Shown here piece after piece: positions 34,465 to 46,000 of a DNA stretch of 47,138 nucleotides (its first letter is position 1; each line of letters starts with the position of its first letter). Below the pieces are notes generated by a model. That model saw nothing but the letters and a program-made list of their open reading frames with translations, was not told the origin of the DNA and did no database searches. Source of the DNA: Cercozoa sp. M6MM (taxonomy: Eukaryota > Endomyxa: Ascetosporea); assembly GCA_040357565.1 (NCBI GenBank), contig JBDODJ010000083.1. One strand, written 5' to 3'. The position numbers and the translations under genes were made by a program.

Positions 34465-36813
34465 TTAGGCGTTATCGCGAGGGTCGACCAATGGAGGCAC
34501 CACCACGGCTACCTCTTGTGCAAGTGTGAAGCACTCAAAAACGACCTCGCCGGCAGCGTTGCGATGCTGCACGGTCGCAGTGCCTTTGACGCCGATGGAT
34601 GGGCGCGTGGGCGTGAGTTCTGGAGGATCGAGCCACTGGAGTTCAAGTTGCAACTCTGTCGAAGTCGCACGTGATACTGTGGCCTTTAACCACGGCACGT
34701 CGAACTGTACAACTGAGTGGGGAGGATTAAGTCAAGCGATAAACGCTTCAGGTAAACTGTACCATTGAGCTCGCTGTCTTCGGGTAGTGCGGCAGCATGA
34801 GGAATGAAGTTGGTGCCTTTGAGCGACAGAGCGTCGGACAGCTGTGGCAGAACGGCGCTGAGGTCTTTGCGTGGCTCAAGGGTGACTGCAGCAGTGTCAG
34901 GACACTCGCCCTGCGGACTCTCATCCTCACAAGGACGGTCTTGTGTTCGGTCGAAGCACCGTCCTCCGTTCTGTGCCGGAATCAGCACCTGTCGTGTGCG
35001 AGTCTGCACTCGACGATTGCGACCGTCAAAAGCGGTGTGACAGGTGTCGAACTCGGACCACTCGCTCATTGCGCAAGCGCATCGAGCGTCGGCAGGGAAG
35101 TCACTCCCACGCATGTCTGGAGGAACTCGCGCCCACTGCGACCAGTCCTGCAGCGGACAGGAAAAGTCATTGCCTGCCAGCAATGCCACCTGCAGGTTGC
35201 TCAGTCCTGAAAGGTTGGGCAGTCTGCCGCCTAGTCGATTGTTCTGTGCCGTCAGGTATCGCAGCTGTGTTGAATTGGCGAGTGATTGCGGTAGCTCGCC
35301 CGTGAGATTGTTGCTGTCGACACCAAACACTCGAAGCTCCGGTAAAGCTCCGAAAATGCTCCCATCCTAGCCTAAAGATACAACTCAACGATACCAACAC
35401 TCAAAGTCTAATGCACCAGCTCTCCTTGTAGCAGGTTTTCGCCTACATCGAGGATGGAGATGTTGGCGAATTCTGCCACCCGTGCGGAAGGAAAGTCGCC
35501 TGAGAATCTGTTTGACCCGAGAGTGAGCACGCGCATGTCGTCACTCCCGAAACGACGAGGCAACACGCCGTTGAATTCATTCATGTCGAGACGAAGTACC
35601 CTCCCTGCGGGTACAGCAGCGTCTGGTATCTCGCCGCGCAGACGGTTCGCGGAGAGTTCGAGTGTTTCCAGCAGCGGGAGTCTCCACAACGAGACCGGCA
35701 CCACACCAACCAGTTCATTGAAGGACAAGGAGAACACGCGTAGGCACTCGCAGTCGCCTGCTCCGGGTGGTATTCTTCCGGTCAAGAAATTGACCTGAGA
35801 AATTAAACAGAGTCTTCGTTTTTTAATGTAAATTTAAAACATATAAATTAAGTTTACATATGTTAAACATGGTACCGGCATTAGCACTTCCTCCACTGCT
35901 GAGAGAACATTCATATCTGCAGGCAATGTCCCTCGCAGACTGTTGTTGCCCAAGAAGATACGGCGGACTTGTCCACTCAGCTGCTCAGCATCTTTGTAAA
36001 GTTACTGTGCCTCCGCCTTATCCATGAAGCGGATGTACTGGGTGTGTGTCGGGGTAACAGATGACGCCGTGCTGATCGCACAGGGTTCCATTTCGTTCGA
36101 ACACTGTCAGATCCCAAGAGGAGTTCCACTGTGCTCCGCGTGTTGCCTCGAACATGTCGACAAGCCTGGGGGATTTGTATCGTAGAAGAGAAAACAATTT
36201 CGGCACACAAGAACTATACCATTCCTGCTCGAGGCGAATTCGTTCCTGCCTCGGCATCGCTGAGATCGGGTTTGTCATCGGCATACAAGCACCAGCAGGG
36301 AACTGAAGATAAATGAAATATACCAAGTCTGCCTCAACGTCCCGACGCATGATTCGAAATGCCTCTCGCACATCGTCTGCGTTGAGAGCCTCAAGCGTCG
36401 GTAGCATTGACTGGGCTCGCATGTGGCGAAGCTAAACATGGGTCACATTAATAGGACATAATCTACAAAATACTGCACAACAAGTGGGCAACAGACGGCA
36501 TCTACAGTACCTTAGCAGCACTGTGGAGATTTCGGTGTCTGCCGGGCAAATCGTCCACATGTCCGTCAGTTTCGGCATTTGACCTCCTCCTGCAGAGCTT
36601 GCAGTTAATTGAAGCGTCAGTTCTTTGTAGCTAGAGTTGAAACGCACTGTTATAATTAACATACCTGAGAGCACCAGAACCACGCTCAGAGCTCTCCCAT
36701 CGGGCCTGCAGCCGCTGCATTTTCGCACGATGCCGCTCGATGAGAGACCCGATTTGGCCAGCTGTTGCGCACCATTCGAGCATCACTACTACCACTAAAA
36801 TCTGCAGCAACAT
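34465..36813 (-). CDS. Secreted leucine-rich-repeat protein with a thrombospondin type 1 repeat
   Basis: The minus-strand ATG at 36813 gives a signal peptide (MLLQILVVVVMLEWCATAGQ). A cap region follows (ATRGAQWNSSWDL...CDQHGVIC), as in LRR N-terminal caps. Then come plant/bacterial-type LRRs: GQVRRIFLGNNSLRGTLP, LRVFSLSFNELVGVVPVSL, LETLELSANRLRGEIPD, LTLGSNRFSGDFPSA, LRVFGVDSNNLTGELPQSL and NLQVALLAGNDFSCPL. A TSP1 module at about 35080-34900 reads MSEWSEFDTC, RNRRVQTRTRQV and NGGRCFDRTQDRPC. After that a beta-rich end (VPWLKATVSRATSTELQLEL) stops at 34465 without a membrane helix. It is probably an extracellular recognition or adhesion protein. LRR plus TSP1 in one chain is uncommon outside a few protist lineages. 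Confidence 0.75.
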
Positions 36814-37056
36814 TCAACTGCTCTGGTATCCTTTTTAGCCCCACAATCATCTCATTTAATCAGTCAACACAAACTGAAAACTGAAAAAGAATCAGCGTTT
36901 CGCTTGAAATACAAAAAATCACTCACTCACCACTTGCAACTTTACTTCCAGTCCAGGAGGGCACCTCACAAATGCGCCAGCGCTGTAGACTTCCACTTAC
37001 TGAGGTGCGCTTTTTTGTTTCCAGCGTCCCGCTATTACACCGTTAAAAAGTTCGAA
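36814..37056. promoter_or_regulatory. Divergent intergenic region with probable 5' UTR intron
   Basis: It lies between divergent ATGs at 36813 (minus) and 37057 (plus). A possible upstream exon (36972-37004) is followed by a GTGCGC donor and TTTCCAG acceptor at 37023, suggesting a short 5' UTR intron of the plus-strand gene. Confidence 0.4.
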
Positions 37057-38122
37057 ATGAAACCGACTGACTTGACCGATTGTAACAGGACGCGAACGAG
37101 CGACTTCGCCAAAGCTGGCAGGTTTGGTAAATTGTTTTCTCTAATCACGCCAGTGATGACTGCGCAGTGAATTCAGTTTCTCATTGTTTTTTAGTTCGGG
37201 TTCCAAGGCATCGCGCCTTTTGCGAGAGTTGTACGGTGACGGTCAAACACGGCGTCTAAAATACAAGGCTCCAACGCCACGACGCGGGGAGAATTCTGTG
37301 TCGCCGAAACGTGAGCATGAGATTCGGCTCAAAGAGAAGCGAGATGCAGCAGCTAAGCGCATACAGGAAGCTCGGAAGCGCTTTCGCGCGCCACCTCCCT
37401 CACTCGCAGCTGCGAAGCGACGACTTCGATACGAGAAAGAAGCCCAAATGAATGCGCAAGAGCGAAAGATGCTCGCTTGGAGACGTGGAGCAACAAAAGC
37501 TAAACGCAGCAAGCACAGTATTCGTCGTTCCATCGCTCAAGATGAGCAGGTTCGACGACCACTTCCGCGCATGGTGAAAACAACTTGAAAAGTCATGTCT
37601 AACTGAGGTGACTGCATATTGGAACTTTAACGCAGGTACCAATCTCTCGGAAGAAGCAAATCGCGAGGTTCCAAGAGTCTCTCGTCGACAACGAGCCGTC
37701 CATGCCGGGACTGCCTCGAATGACTGGTCTCGCAGAGGACTCGCCGGTGGATGTCGAAGTTCTCAAAGAAGAGTTGGACTTGATCCAGGAGTACGAGAAA
37801 CTTGAGCTTGAAGACAAAGCAAGCGAAATCGGCAGTCGAAGCACTCACTCAGTTTCAGCTGTCGAAGCTGACATGGAGCGTGATATTCGGCAACTGCGCA
37901 ACGCTGTGGTTGAGGTACAACAAGCACATCACTCAGGTTGACCGCACTTTTCAGTGCACGCACGTTCTGGATTATTAGGAAATCGACGAGCGACACAAGT
38001 TCCTCCGAGACATGGCGCGTGTCGGCGAAAGCGATCCAGGCCTCGTGCAGCGCATCCGCGCCGAAATCAACTCACGCCTCAAAGAGCTCGAAGAACTCGA
38101 AGGCTTGTGCAAATCGAACTGA
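37057..38122 (+). CDS. UPF0193 (C22orf23/EVG1)-like charged helical protein
   Basis: The ATG at 37057 reads MKPTDLTDCNRTRTSDF and splices in phase to SSGSKASRLLRELYGD at 37194. A long basic helix follows (KREHEIRLKEKRDAAAKRIQ, ARKRFRAPPPSLA), then after the intron at about 37552-37636, VPISRKKQIARFQESLVDNE. The C-terminus VEEIDERHKFLRDMARVGES with IRAEINSRLKELEEL matches the UPF0193 signature of ERxxFLxDM and IxxEIxxxLxEME. UPF0193 genes are found in flagellated eukaryotes and have been linked to ciliary structure, though the molecular role is unknown. No membrane segment or enzyme motif is seen. It could be another ciliary coiled-coil family. Confidence 0.55.
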
Positions 38123-38410
38123 AACCCGCCCGAGCTGCAGAAGCGTCTAGTACTTTTAAACTACAATAGTACGTCGGACTGTACATCGAGCCAGCACGTT
38201 CATCTTTGTTTTGGGAACGGTCAGTGGTTGATCGTTTTTCCGATGAGGTAGATTTTCAGTGGTTTGTGGAAGAATGTTCGAATTGGTCGTTTTTGATCGT
38301 TTGTTTCCGAGAAACCATCGTTCACTTCACGTCGTACCATTTAGGGCTCATTTATCTCTTCTTTCTTTCTTAACGCTCTTGCAGTGTCGCACTGGCCGCT
38401 CAAACAAACA

Positions 38411-39666
38411 ATGTCCGCTGATAAGGTGTGTTTTTGCGATTAGTATTTTATGATTGGGTGCGAGGACCGCGAAATTGTCTTGTGGTGCAGATCCGTGCCT
38501 GGGCCGCCTTTAACATGGCCGGCGAGTACAAGCAGTGGGAGTACGAAGCGCGTCCGCTTGGCAAGAAGGAGGTGCGCATCCAGATCGCCGGCTGCGGCAT
38601 CTGTGGCTCGGATGTGCACACGGCTCGCTGTGGCAACGACGGTCACTCTGACTGGGGCCAGACGACCTACCCGGGTAGCCTTTGGTCTTAATCTCTGTCG
38701 ACAATAACATTATTGATACCCGGAATAAATATTAATATCCATCCAGCATATTAATATATGTATAATATGAATATCTAGCATAAAATATGAATATCCAGCA
38801 TAAATATGAATATCCAGCATAAAATATGAATATCCAGCATACAATGTGCTATCTACCCGTTGTCCTTGCTCAGTTGTGGTGGGCCACGAGATCGTGGGTC
38901 GCGTGGTGGCCGCCGGCTCGGAGGTCACGGACCTGGCCGTGGGCGACAACGTTGGCGTCGGTGCACAGGTGAGCTCGTGCCAGGACTGCCCCAAGTGCGA
39001 GCAGGACCGCGATGCCTACTGCCCGAGTCGCGTCTTCACGTACAATGCTGAGTACCCGGCTAACCACGAGTCGGCCGGTCACATGGCCTACGGTGGCTAC
39101 GCTGACCAGGTGATTGTGCCGGCGGCCTACGCTTTCAAGATCCCCGAGGCCATTGACCCGCTGGAGGCGGCGCCGCTCTTTTGTGCCGGTGTCACGGTGG
39201 CCTCGCCGCTGTTCCACTGGTACTTTACCCCTGTCCCTTTATTCCCACCTTACACCCCTTTGTCCCCACATCTATACCCCTGTCCCCCTCCCGCAGGAAG
39301 GCGGGCACGGAGCGCAAGCGTGTCGGTGTCGTTGGCATCGGTGGTCTGGGCCACCTGGGCCTGCAGTTCGCTAAGGGTACATCAGTTCGTTTATACCTGT
39401 ATGTACTATACGGATACATATATATATATATTTATATATATAGCACTGGAGTGTGAGGTGACGGCCATTTCGAGATCCGAGGCCAAGAAGGAGCTGTGTC
39501 TGACGCAGCTCGGTGCCGACCACTTTGTCGCCATGGCCGACGAGGAGCAGGTCCAGAAGGCCACGGCCTCGCTGGACCTCATCCTGGTCACAGCCAATGG
39601 CGACAACATGGACTACTCGCCCTTCATGAACATGCTCGATACTGATGGGTACTCCCTCTGTATAAA

Positions 39667-39714
<48 letters not shown>

Positions 39715-39724
39715 NNNNNNNNNN

Positions 39725-39799
<75 letters not shown>

Positions 39800-40210
39800 T
39801 ATATATGTAGTATAATTTATTCACATCCATACTGTAGTGTCCTGGTGGTTCTCGGCATTCCGGACAATGTCATCGTGAATGCCAAGCCCTTCCAGCTCAT
39901 CGTCGAGCGTAAGAGCATCGCTGGATCGCTTATTGGCGGCCGTGCCGACATCCAGCGCATGGTAAAGCTCTTGGTCCTGTCCCATACTGGCAATTTACCT
40001 TGACTCCCCTCGCAGCTGCAGCTCGCTGCCGACAAGGGCGTCCGTCCGATCATTGAGAAGCGACCCATGGTAACCTTAAGTCCCCTTCTGTATTTACCTG
40101 AGAATGCCCTGGGTATGCAGTCGGAGGTCAACGCTGCCACGGAGCGCATGCATAACGGCAAGGCGCGCTTCCGCATCGTGCTCGAGAACGATTTTGCTGC
40201 CCAGAACTAA
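38411..40210 (+). CDS. Zinc-dependent alcohol dehydrogenase, CAD/ADH6-7 type (MDR superfamily)
   Basis: The ATG at 38411 gives MSADK, then after an intron IRAWAAFNMAGEYKQWEYEA. Catalytic zinc ligands are visible: Cys in CGICGSDVHTAR and His-Glu in VVVGHEIVGRV. The structural-zinc loop is CQDCPKCEQDRDAYC. The Rossmann motif is GVVGIGGLGHLGLQFAK, and LTQLGADHFVAMADEEQVQK follows, as in cinnamyl-alcohol-dehydrogenase-like NADP enzymes. The C-terminus (KSIAGSLIGGRADIQRML and FRIVLENDF) is complete at TAA 40208-40210. It reversibly oxidises primary alcohols or reduces aldehydes in the cytosol. The product is about 355 residues, normal for the family. Codon use is more GC-biased and regular than in the surface genes, suggesting high expression. 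The interval 38123-38410 before it holds only 5' UTR-like sequence. Confidence 0.9.
38728..38843 (+). repeat. AATATCCAGCATAAAATATG tandem repeat in ADH intron
   Basis: Four to five copies of an approximately 20-bp AT-rich unit lie in the intron between the TTYPG and VVVGHE exons. Confidence 0.85.
39668..39798 (+). repeat. (CA)n microsatellite with a 10-N gap in ADH intron
   Basis: A pure CA array with 10 N at 39715-39724 lies between the exon ending DTDG and the exon beginning VLVVLGIPD. Confidence 0.9.
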
Positions 40211-40700
40211 ATGCTTCTGCGATATGTATGATATTAACTGCACCTAACGATGCGATAACTCAAACCTCAAACAAATACGATACCTAGGACTCCAGCCAGC
40301 CAGCTTCAGTCAACTCCTTGCTCGTTCGATGACAGTCCTAGTCCAATGATGCGGTCAGAGCACTGCAATGCAAGTACAATAGTCGCACAGAGTCAAAACA
40401 AGAAGCCGCTGACGCTCCGGCGGATCGAAAATGATCCAGGAGACACTTTTTGGCTATCGATATTGTACAAGAAGCAGTTAGACGAACATGACGTTGCCCA
40501 CTGACACCTAGCATCTCTGCAGTCTGTACAATTGCTCTGTATGAGAGAAATCTTAGGTGGGCCTGAACCGTCGTTTAGTGCGCCTGCCCGCCAGACGACG
40601 GTTCGGGTTTTGGCGGGACGGGTCCACGCGCGCTCCACACATTTTGAGTTTGCAAGCCCAGATAGCCTCAGCGTCTCTCGCACTCACTCAGATCTCCTCG
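40211..40700. other. Intergenic region upstream of the PARP-like gene
   Basis: 490 bp with no supported exon. It holds an inverted repeat at 40565-40604, close to the next start codon. Confidence 0.5.
40565..40604. promoter_or_regulatory. 10-bp perfect inverted repeat upstream of the PARP-like ATG
   Basis: GAACCGTCGT at 40565-40574 and its exact reverse complement ACGACGGTTC at 40595-40604 are separated by 20 bp and end 96 bp before the ATG at 40701. It could be a site for a dimeric regulator or a 5' UTR hairpin. Confidence 0.45.
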
Positions 40701-41369
40701 ATGCCTGAGCACAAGTTTCACGCGCAGTACAGCGCCAACGGTCGCGCTGGATGCAAGGTCAGTTTTCGTTTTTTTTCTGTCTGTGTCTGGCATGTGTTGT
40801 GTCTGCAGGACTCCAAATGCAAGCAGAAGATTGCCAAGGGCGCTCTTCGTCTTGCTCGTGAAGTGTACCCGTGTCCTATTGGAATTTGTGAGTTTAGCTT
40901 GGAAGAAGGATGTTGAACCTTGCAGTCCCAATCCGTTCGATGAGGACAATGAGGAGTCGACCATGATGAAGTGGTACCACGCGACCTGCTTCTTCCGCGC
41001 GCAGAAGCGTGTGCGCAAGGACACGCGCAAGCTTGAAAGCATGAGCGACTTTGAGGAAGAGCCGGAGATTGAGGACGAGGACAAGGAGCTTCTGAAGCGA
41101 CTCATTAAAGGCGAGATGCTTTGGGAAACTACCGACGCCACCGCCTTTCGCTCCATGAAGGTGCAGCTGCCTTTGTCTTTTTCTTCCCCTGGGCCAAACT
41201 CAAAACTCGAGGAAGTTGAACGAATCTTGCTGTGTTTTAGTTCTGTTAATCATTCTTGTGCTTTGATTCAACAGGAAACTCCGGAGCTGCTGGGCGCGGA
41301 GGAAGCCGACGAGGAGGCCGAAGTTGGCAAGAAGCGCACCAAGAAGCAGGTGCTGCTTAACTCTCTCTC

Positions 41370-41430
<61 letters not shown>

Positions 41431-42466
41431 TTTCTCAAGTTCCTTGTTTCGATTCAACGTGATCCGTGCAGACCGGCGGCGATGCCAAGCGTCGCAAGAC
41501 TTCTGAAGTGCCCTTGTGATTACAGACGTTGTCACGTTGCTTCCTAACGTGTGTGTGTGTGTGTGTTGACTAGGTCGAAGTGACTTCGCACGCTTTGGAT
41601 GGCGTCCGCGTTGCCCTGTCTGGCAAGGTACAGTGCTGTATATATATATATATATATATATGTATGCATTATATTGTGTTTTGGTAGGTGGAAGGCTACA
41701 CGCAGAAGGCGTTCGAGCAGCTGCTGCAGAGCGCTGGCGGCAGTCTGTCCAAGTCGGTCACGCGCACCTGCGTTGCGCTGGTGTCTTATCTTATATGTTT
41801 GTACATATACAGATACAACCATATATATATATATATATATGTATATCTGTTATATAAGATACAAGTGTGCAGGTGGTGGGCGACAAGGGCGAAGGCACGA
41901 CCAAGTACGAGAAGGCGAGTGAGATGGAGCTGCCGCTCGTGACACCCGAGTAGCCATTACCTTTATTTGTTGTGTGTTGATGGTTTCTAATGAGACTGTG
42001 CAGCTGGGCAATCGACTCGGTCAATGACAACGAGAAGAAGCCGTTTGAGGACTACACCTACGGCGGTGAGGCTGCTGCCGATGAGGAAGATGAGGAAGAG
42101 CAAGATGAAGAGGAACAGGAGGAGGAAGAAGAGGAGGAGGAGGAGAAGGTACCTGATAGATATGTACATATACATGTTCATTGCAAGTATTCTTTCTAAC
42201 ACAGTCTGCTGAGGAGGACGAGGACGAAGAAGAGACTGCTGGGGGCGATGCTGCTGTCGACTCCGATGTGCCCAAGGCTTCGACTTTCTCTGTCTACTCT
42301 GGTATGCTTTGTTTATCTTTTGCCCCCTACCCCTACCCTACACCTACTCTACCAGACGACGACTGCACCTGGCACGCCATGACGCAGCAGCCCACCAAGA
42401 ATGGACACAAGTACTACCTGCTGCAGCTGCTCAAGGCCAAGGTAGAACACACACACACACACACAA

Positions 42467-42550
<84 letters not shown>

Positions 42551-42845
42551 AGATATGGCGCCTGTGTGTATGCATGCCTTGTACGTAGGACGGCAAGTTC
42601 CACACCTTCTTCAAGTGGGGTGCTCTCGGCGGTCGCGTCAGTGGCACTACCTTCAAGGGTGCCATATGTCTACCTGCCTACCTACCTACCTACCTACCAT
42701 ACTATACCTTGTCCGCACAGAGCACAAGTCCGTCGACGAGGCCAAGAAGTTCTTCTGCAAGCAGTTCAAGTCCAAGACCAAGAACGAATGGCCAATCGAC
42801 AAGAGCGACTTTAAGGCCTACGCCAAGAAGTACGCACTCGTCTAG
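40701..42845 (+). CDS. PARP-like protein with zf-PARP, BRCT and WGR domains but no catalytic domain
   Basis: The ATG at 40701 opens a PARP-type zinc finger: NGRAGCKDSKCKQKIAKGAL, then PNPFDEDNEESTMMKWYHAT and CFF (ligands Cys, Cys, His, Cys). An acidic/basic linker follows, then a BRCT domain (VRVALSGKVEGYTQKAFEQL, AGGSLSKSVT, LPLVTPDWAIDSV), an acidic tract of about 25 Glu/Asp, and a WGR-type domain (HKYYLLQLLKAKDGKFHTFF, KWGALGGRVSG, DEAKKFFCKQFKSKTKNEWP). It stops at TAG 42843-42845, and the next gene starts 243 bp later. The ADP-ribosyltransferase and helical regulatory domains of PARP1 are absent. It probably binds DNA breaks in the nucleus without making poly(ADP-ribose). The signature reads W-G-A instead of W-G-R. 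Introns contain CT and CA microsatellites. Confidence 0.85.
41361..41428 (+). repeat. (CT)n microsatellite, intronic
   Basis: About 30 CT units form a polypyrimidine tract in a PARP-like gene intron, well upstream of the GTGCAG acceptor. Confidence 0.9.
42447..42549 (+). repeat. (CA)n microsatellite, intronic
   Basis: About 50 CA units, with one ACAACAAAC interruption, begin seven bases after the donor of a PARP-like gene intron. Confidence 0.9.
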
Positions 42846-43087
42846 TCGCCCTCGTCTAGTCGCCTCAAACGGCCCAAACACCGATCGCACGGCGAATCTC
42901 ACTAGCCGCACAAGCACTGGCGTTAGCAGCTGTCTACTATATTTTGGCTGTTTAAAGCTCTAATCAGCCGCACCGCAAAAATACATTTTTTTAATCAGCC
43001 TGACCAAAACCAGTGCTCCTGGCAGGTTCGCTCTGTACGCTTTCTCGCCGCATCCACGCGTGTGCGCACGGTCGATAAGCTGCAATC
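42846..43087. other. Intergenic region between PARP-like and NAA15 genes
   Basis: 242 bp, with no exon seen. It holds a 12-bp duplicated CGCC(C)TCGTCTAGT just after the stop. Confidence 0.5.
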
Positions 43088-46000
43088 ATGACGCCTGAAG
43101 AGGTATTAACTTCCCAATGTCTGTGACTTGTTTATCTTGTGTGAGCGCAGCAGCAGGATCTCGGAAAATACCGCACGCGTCTCGTTGCCATCGTGCGTGC
43201 GCATGGCGCTGGAAACTACAAAAAGGCCATGCGGGGTATATTTCACGTGGACGATTGATTTTGGTATTTGTGTAGCATTTGCAATGTTGTTTTTTGTGTT
43301 GACTGGCAGAGGCCGAATCGCTGCTTGAGAAGTTCCCGAAGAACGGCGAGGTCCTGGCTCTGAAGGGTGTCTTAGCTGTCTGTGTGCAACATTGTGGGGT
43401 GGTGTAAATTGTGTTTGTGGTAGGTCTGGTTTTGGCCAGTCGTGGCGGTCCCGGTTCAGACGGTATTTTGGATTTTGCCTGTTCGTGAGAGTACAGTCTT
43501 ACGTTTTGTCGGTACAGATGAGGTCGAGGGCTACCGTCTGGTGGACGAGGCGCTGACCTACAATGATAGCAGCGACGTGATCTGGCACGTGCAGGCCATG
43601 CGACTACGTGCTCAGGGTCTGCTTAAGGAGGCCGTTGCGGTACGTTTGGACTGTTTGGATAATACAATTGGACTGGGAAAATTGTACCCACCTGGACAGG
43701 CCTACAAGAAGTCCGTTGCTGTCAATGGCGAGAATGCTGACGTCATCCGTGACCTCGGCTACTCGCAGCTGCAGCTGCGCGACTTCAAGGGCTTCCTTGA
43801 GCAGTACTGTTGCTGTCGTTGCTGTTTTACCCCCCCCCCCCCGCCCCATTTACTCCTTTCACCCCCTGCAGACGTCGCCGTCTGCTGGCGCTCAACGCAG
43901 ACGTCAAAAGCAACTGGATCGCGCTGGCAGTTGCGCACTTTGCCGTAAGTTGTTTTCTTGGTATTCTTCTCGTGACCCTGACCTGACTGGACTGGACTGG
44001 ACTGAACTGAATTGCACTGGACTGGACTGGACTGAACTGAATTGCACTGGACTGGACCGTTGGTTGGACTGTGTAGGACAAGAAGTACGCCGACGCCGAG
44101 CGAGTGATCCTCGACTTTCTGTCGCAGCGCGACGCCGAACAGAAAAACCTCCGCGCGCAGTCCACCACCGCTGCTTCCGTGCGTTTCTCTAGCACCTGGG
44201 GGGGTAAAGGGGAGAGGAGCGTTTCTCTAGAAAATTGCGCGTTTCTCCAATCTAATTTCTCCCATCTCATCCAGAAAAATAAACTGTAGGGCCGACGAAG
44301 CCGCGCGAAAAAGATGGCGGCGCAGCGCGCTCGAATGGCCGCTGTTGTGGCTGCTGCGCGCCAGGTAGCTTCTTGAAGCCCGTCCATTGCCTCCTCTCTT
44401 ACCCCCTTCCCCTTTACTCAGCACGACACGCAACGTTCCGAGGTCGTTGTGTTCCGTCTCACGTGCGTGGCACACCAGGTGCGTTGTGTTCTTTGCCCCC
44501 TCCCTTTACTCCACTCTTACTCCCCATTACCTCCGGCGAGCAGAGGGACTGGACGCGACTGCTGAAGCTGTGCGACGAGTTCGCCGAGCAGGTGCACGAC
44601 GTTCCGGCTCTGCGCCGACTGCGCCTGCAGGGTCTCATTGCACTCAAGCGGTACACTTCTGCTGCGATGGACTATTTACTCTATGCACACTATATAGACT
44701 GTGCACTGTATAAACTGGACACTATATGAACTATAAACTATTGGCTGTACACTATATGGACTGTATATTATATGGACTGTGTGGACTGTACACTATATGA
44801 ACTGTACACTCTGGACGGTACAGGTGGCCGGCTGCGCGTGCTGTGTGTCTCGACATCCTGCGCGAGAACGGCGAGGACGTGGCGGCGCTCCGTGTGCTCG
44901 TAGCCATTGCTCGACAGGACGCCAAGCACGCGCTTGAGTTCCTCATGTACCTTCTGTTTTAAACCCTTTGCCCTCAACCAACTAGGTTTGTCATGTTTCT
45001 TTGTATGTCGTGTTATGGTTAAAGGGGCGAAGGACCGAGTGCGCACCTCACCAGTCGTCCCAACGGCATGCAGGTCTCCTGTGCCGCCGAACTCCGCGAT
45101 TTCGACTACGCCGACGTTGCTCCTGTACAGTTGACTACAATTGGACAAATGTACAAACTGGACGAGGTCACCCGCTGGACTCTTTTTGGGACAGGTGCTG
45201 GCCGAGGTGGAAGCCGTCAACCCACACGCCAAGGCGCCGAAGCGTTTCGCACTCGATGTACGTCGTTTCTAGTGCCTTCTGCCCTTCTGGAACGATCCAA
45301 ATGGACCAACAATATAGGCACGCTTCAAAGACGACGAGATGCCGCTGTTTGAGTCGATGCTCGAAGGTAGCTGTTCCAACTTGTCTCCTATTAATTTCAT
45401 GGAGTGCAAAAAATCAGAGTACCTGACGCCGCGTGTGATCAAGGGCGTTCCGTCTCTCTTCACCGACGTTCTGTCCTTCTACTTGGCTGGTACGTTCTCT
45501 CACCGACCCCGATCAAAGCACAATCCCCAAACCACACTGTTTGACTGACATGAACTGGTTCAAGCAGGCGAGACAAGCAAGCAGGCCGCTGTGCTTCGAG
45601 TGGCCGAAAAACTCCGCTCTCAGCAGCACGAATCGCCGCTAACGCAGGTGCCACTCTCTTTTTTTTGACTCGTGTAGTGTGCCAAAATCGTGTTAAGCAG
45701 GTCTGGGTGTCGCTCTTGCTGTCGCAACACTTTTGTGCGACGGGCGATTTTGACCGCGCGCACCAAGAAGTTGACTCGGTATTTCGGACAAATCGGACAA
45801 ATACAAGAAATACTGAAAAAATAAACTTGATCACATTGATACTTGGGAGGGTTTTGGTAGGCTCTGGAGGCACTACCGACATGTATCGAACTTCGAATGC
45901 ACAAGTCGCGCATTTTCAAGAAGCAGGGTGTGTAGAGTTTTTTTTTTTGCATTTTGCTGGAACTGTTTTTGCTTTTTGGCAGGCCAGTTCGTCGAGGCCT

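Noticed and set aside
38846-40003. 385-codon frame as an intronless ADH
   Set aside because: It includes intron translations and a CA array. Splicing restores a normal ADH of about 355 residues.
41361-41428. Ser-Leu repeat protein in the CT array
   Set aside because: The array is inside an intron of the PARP-like gene.
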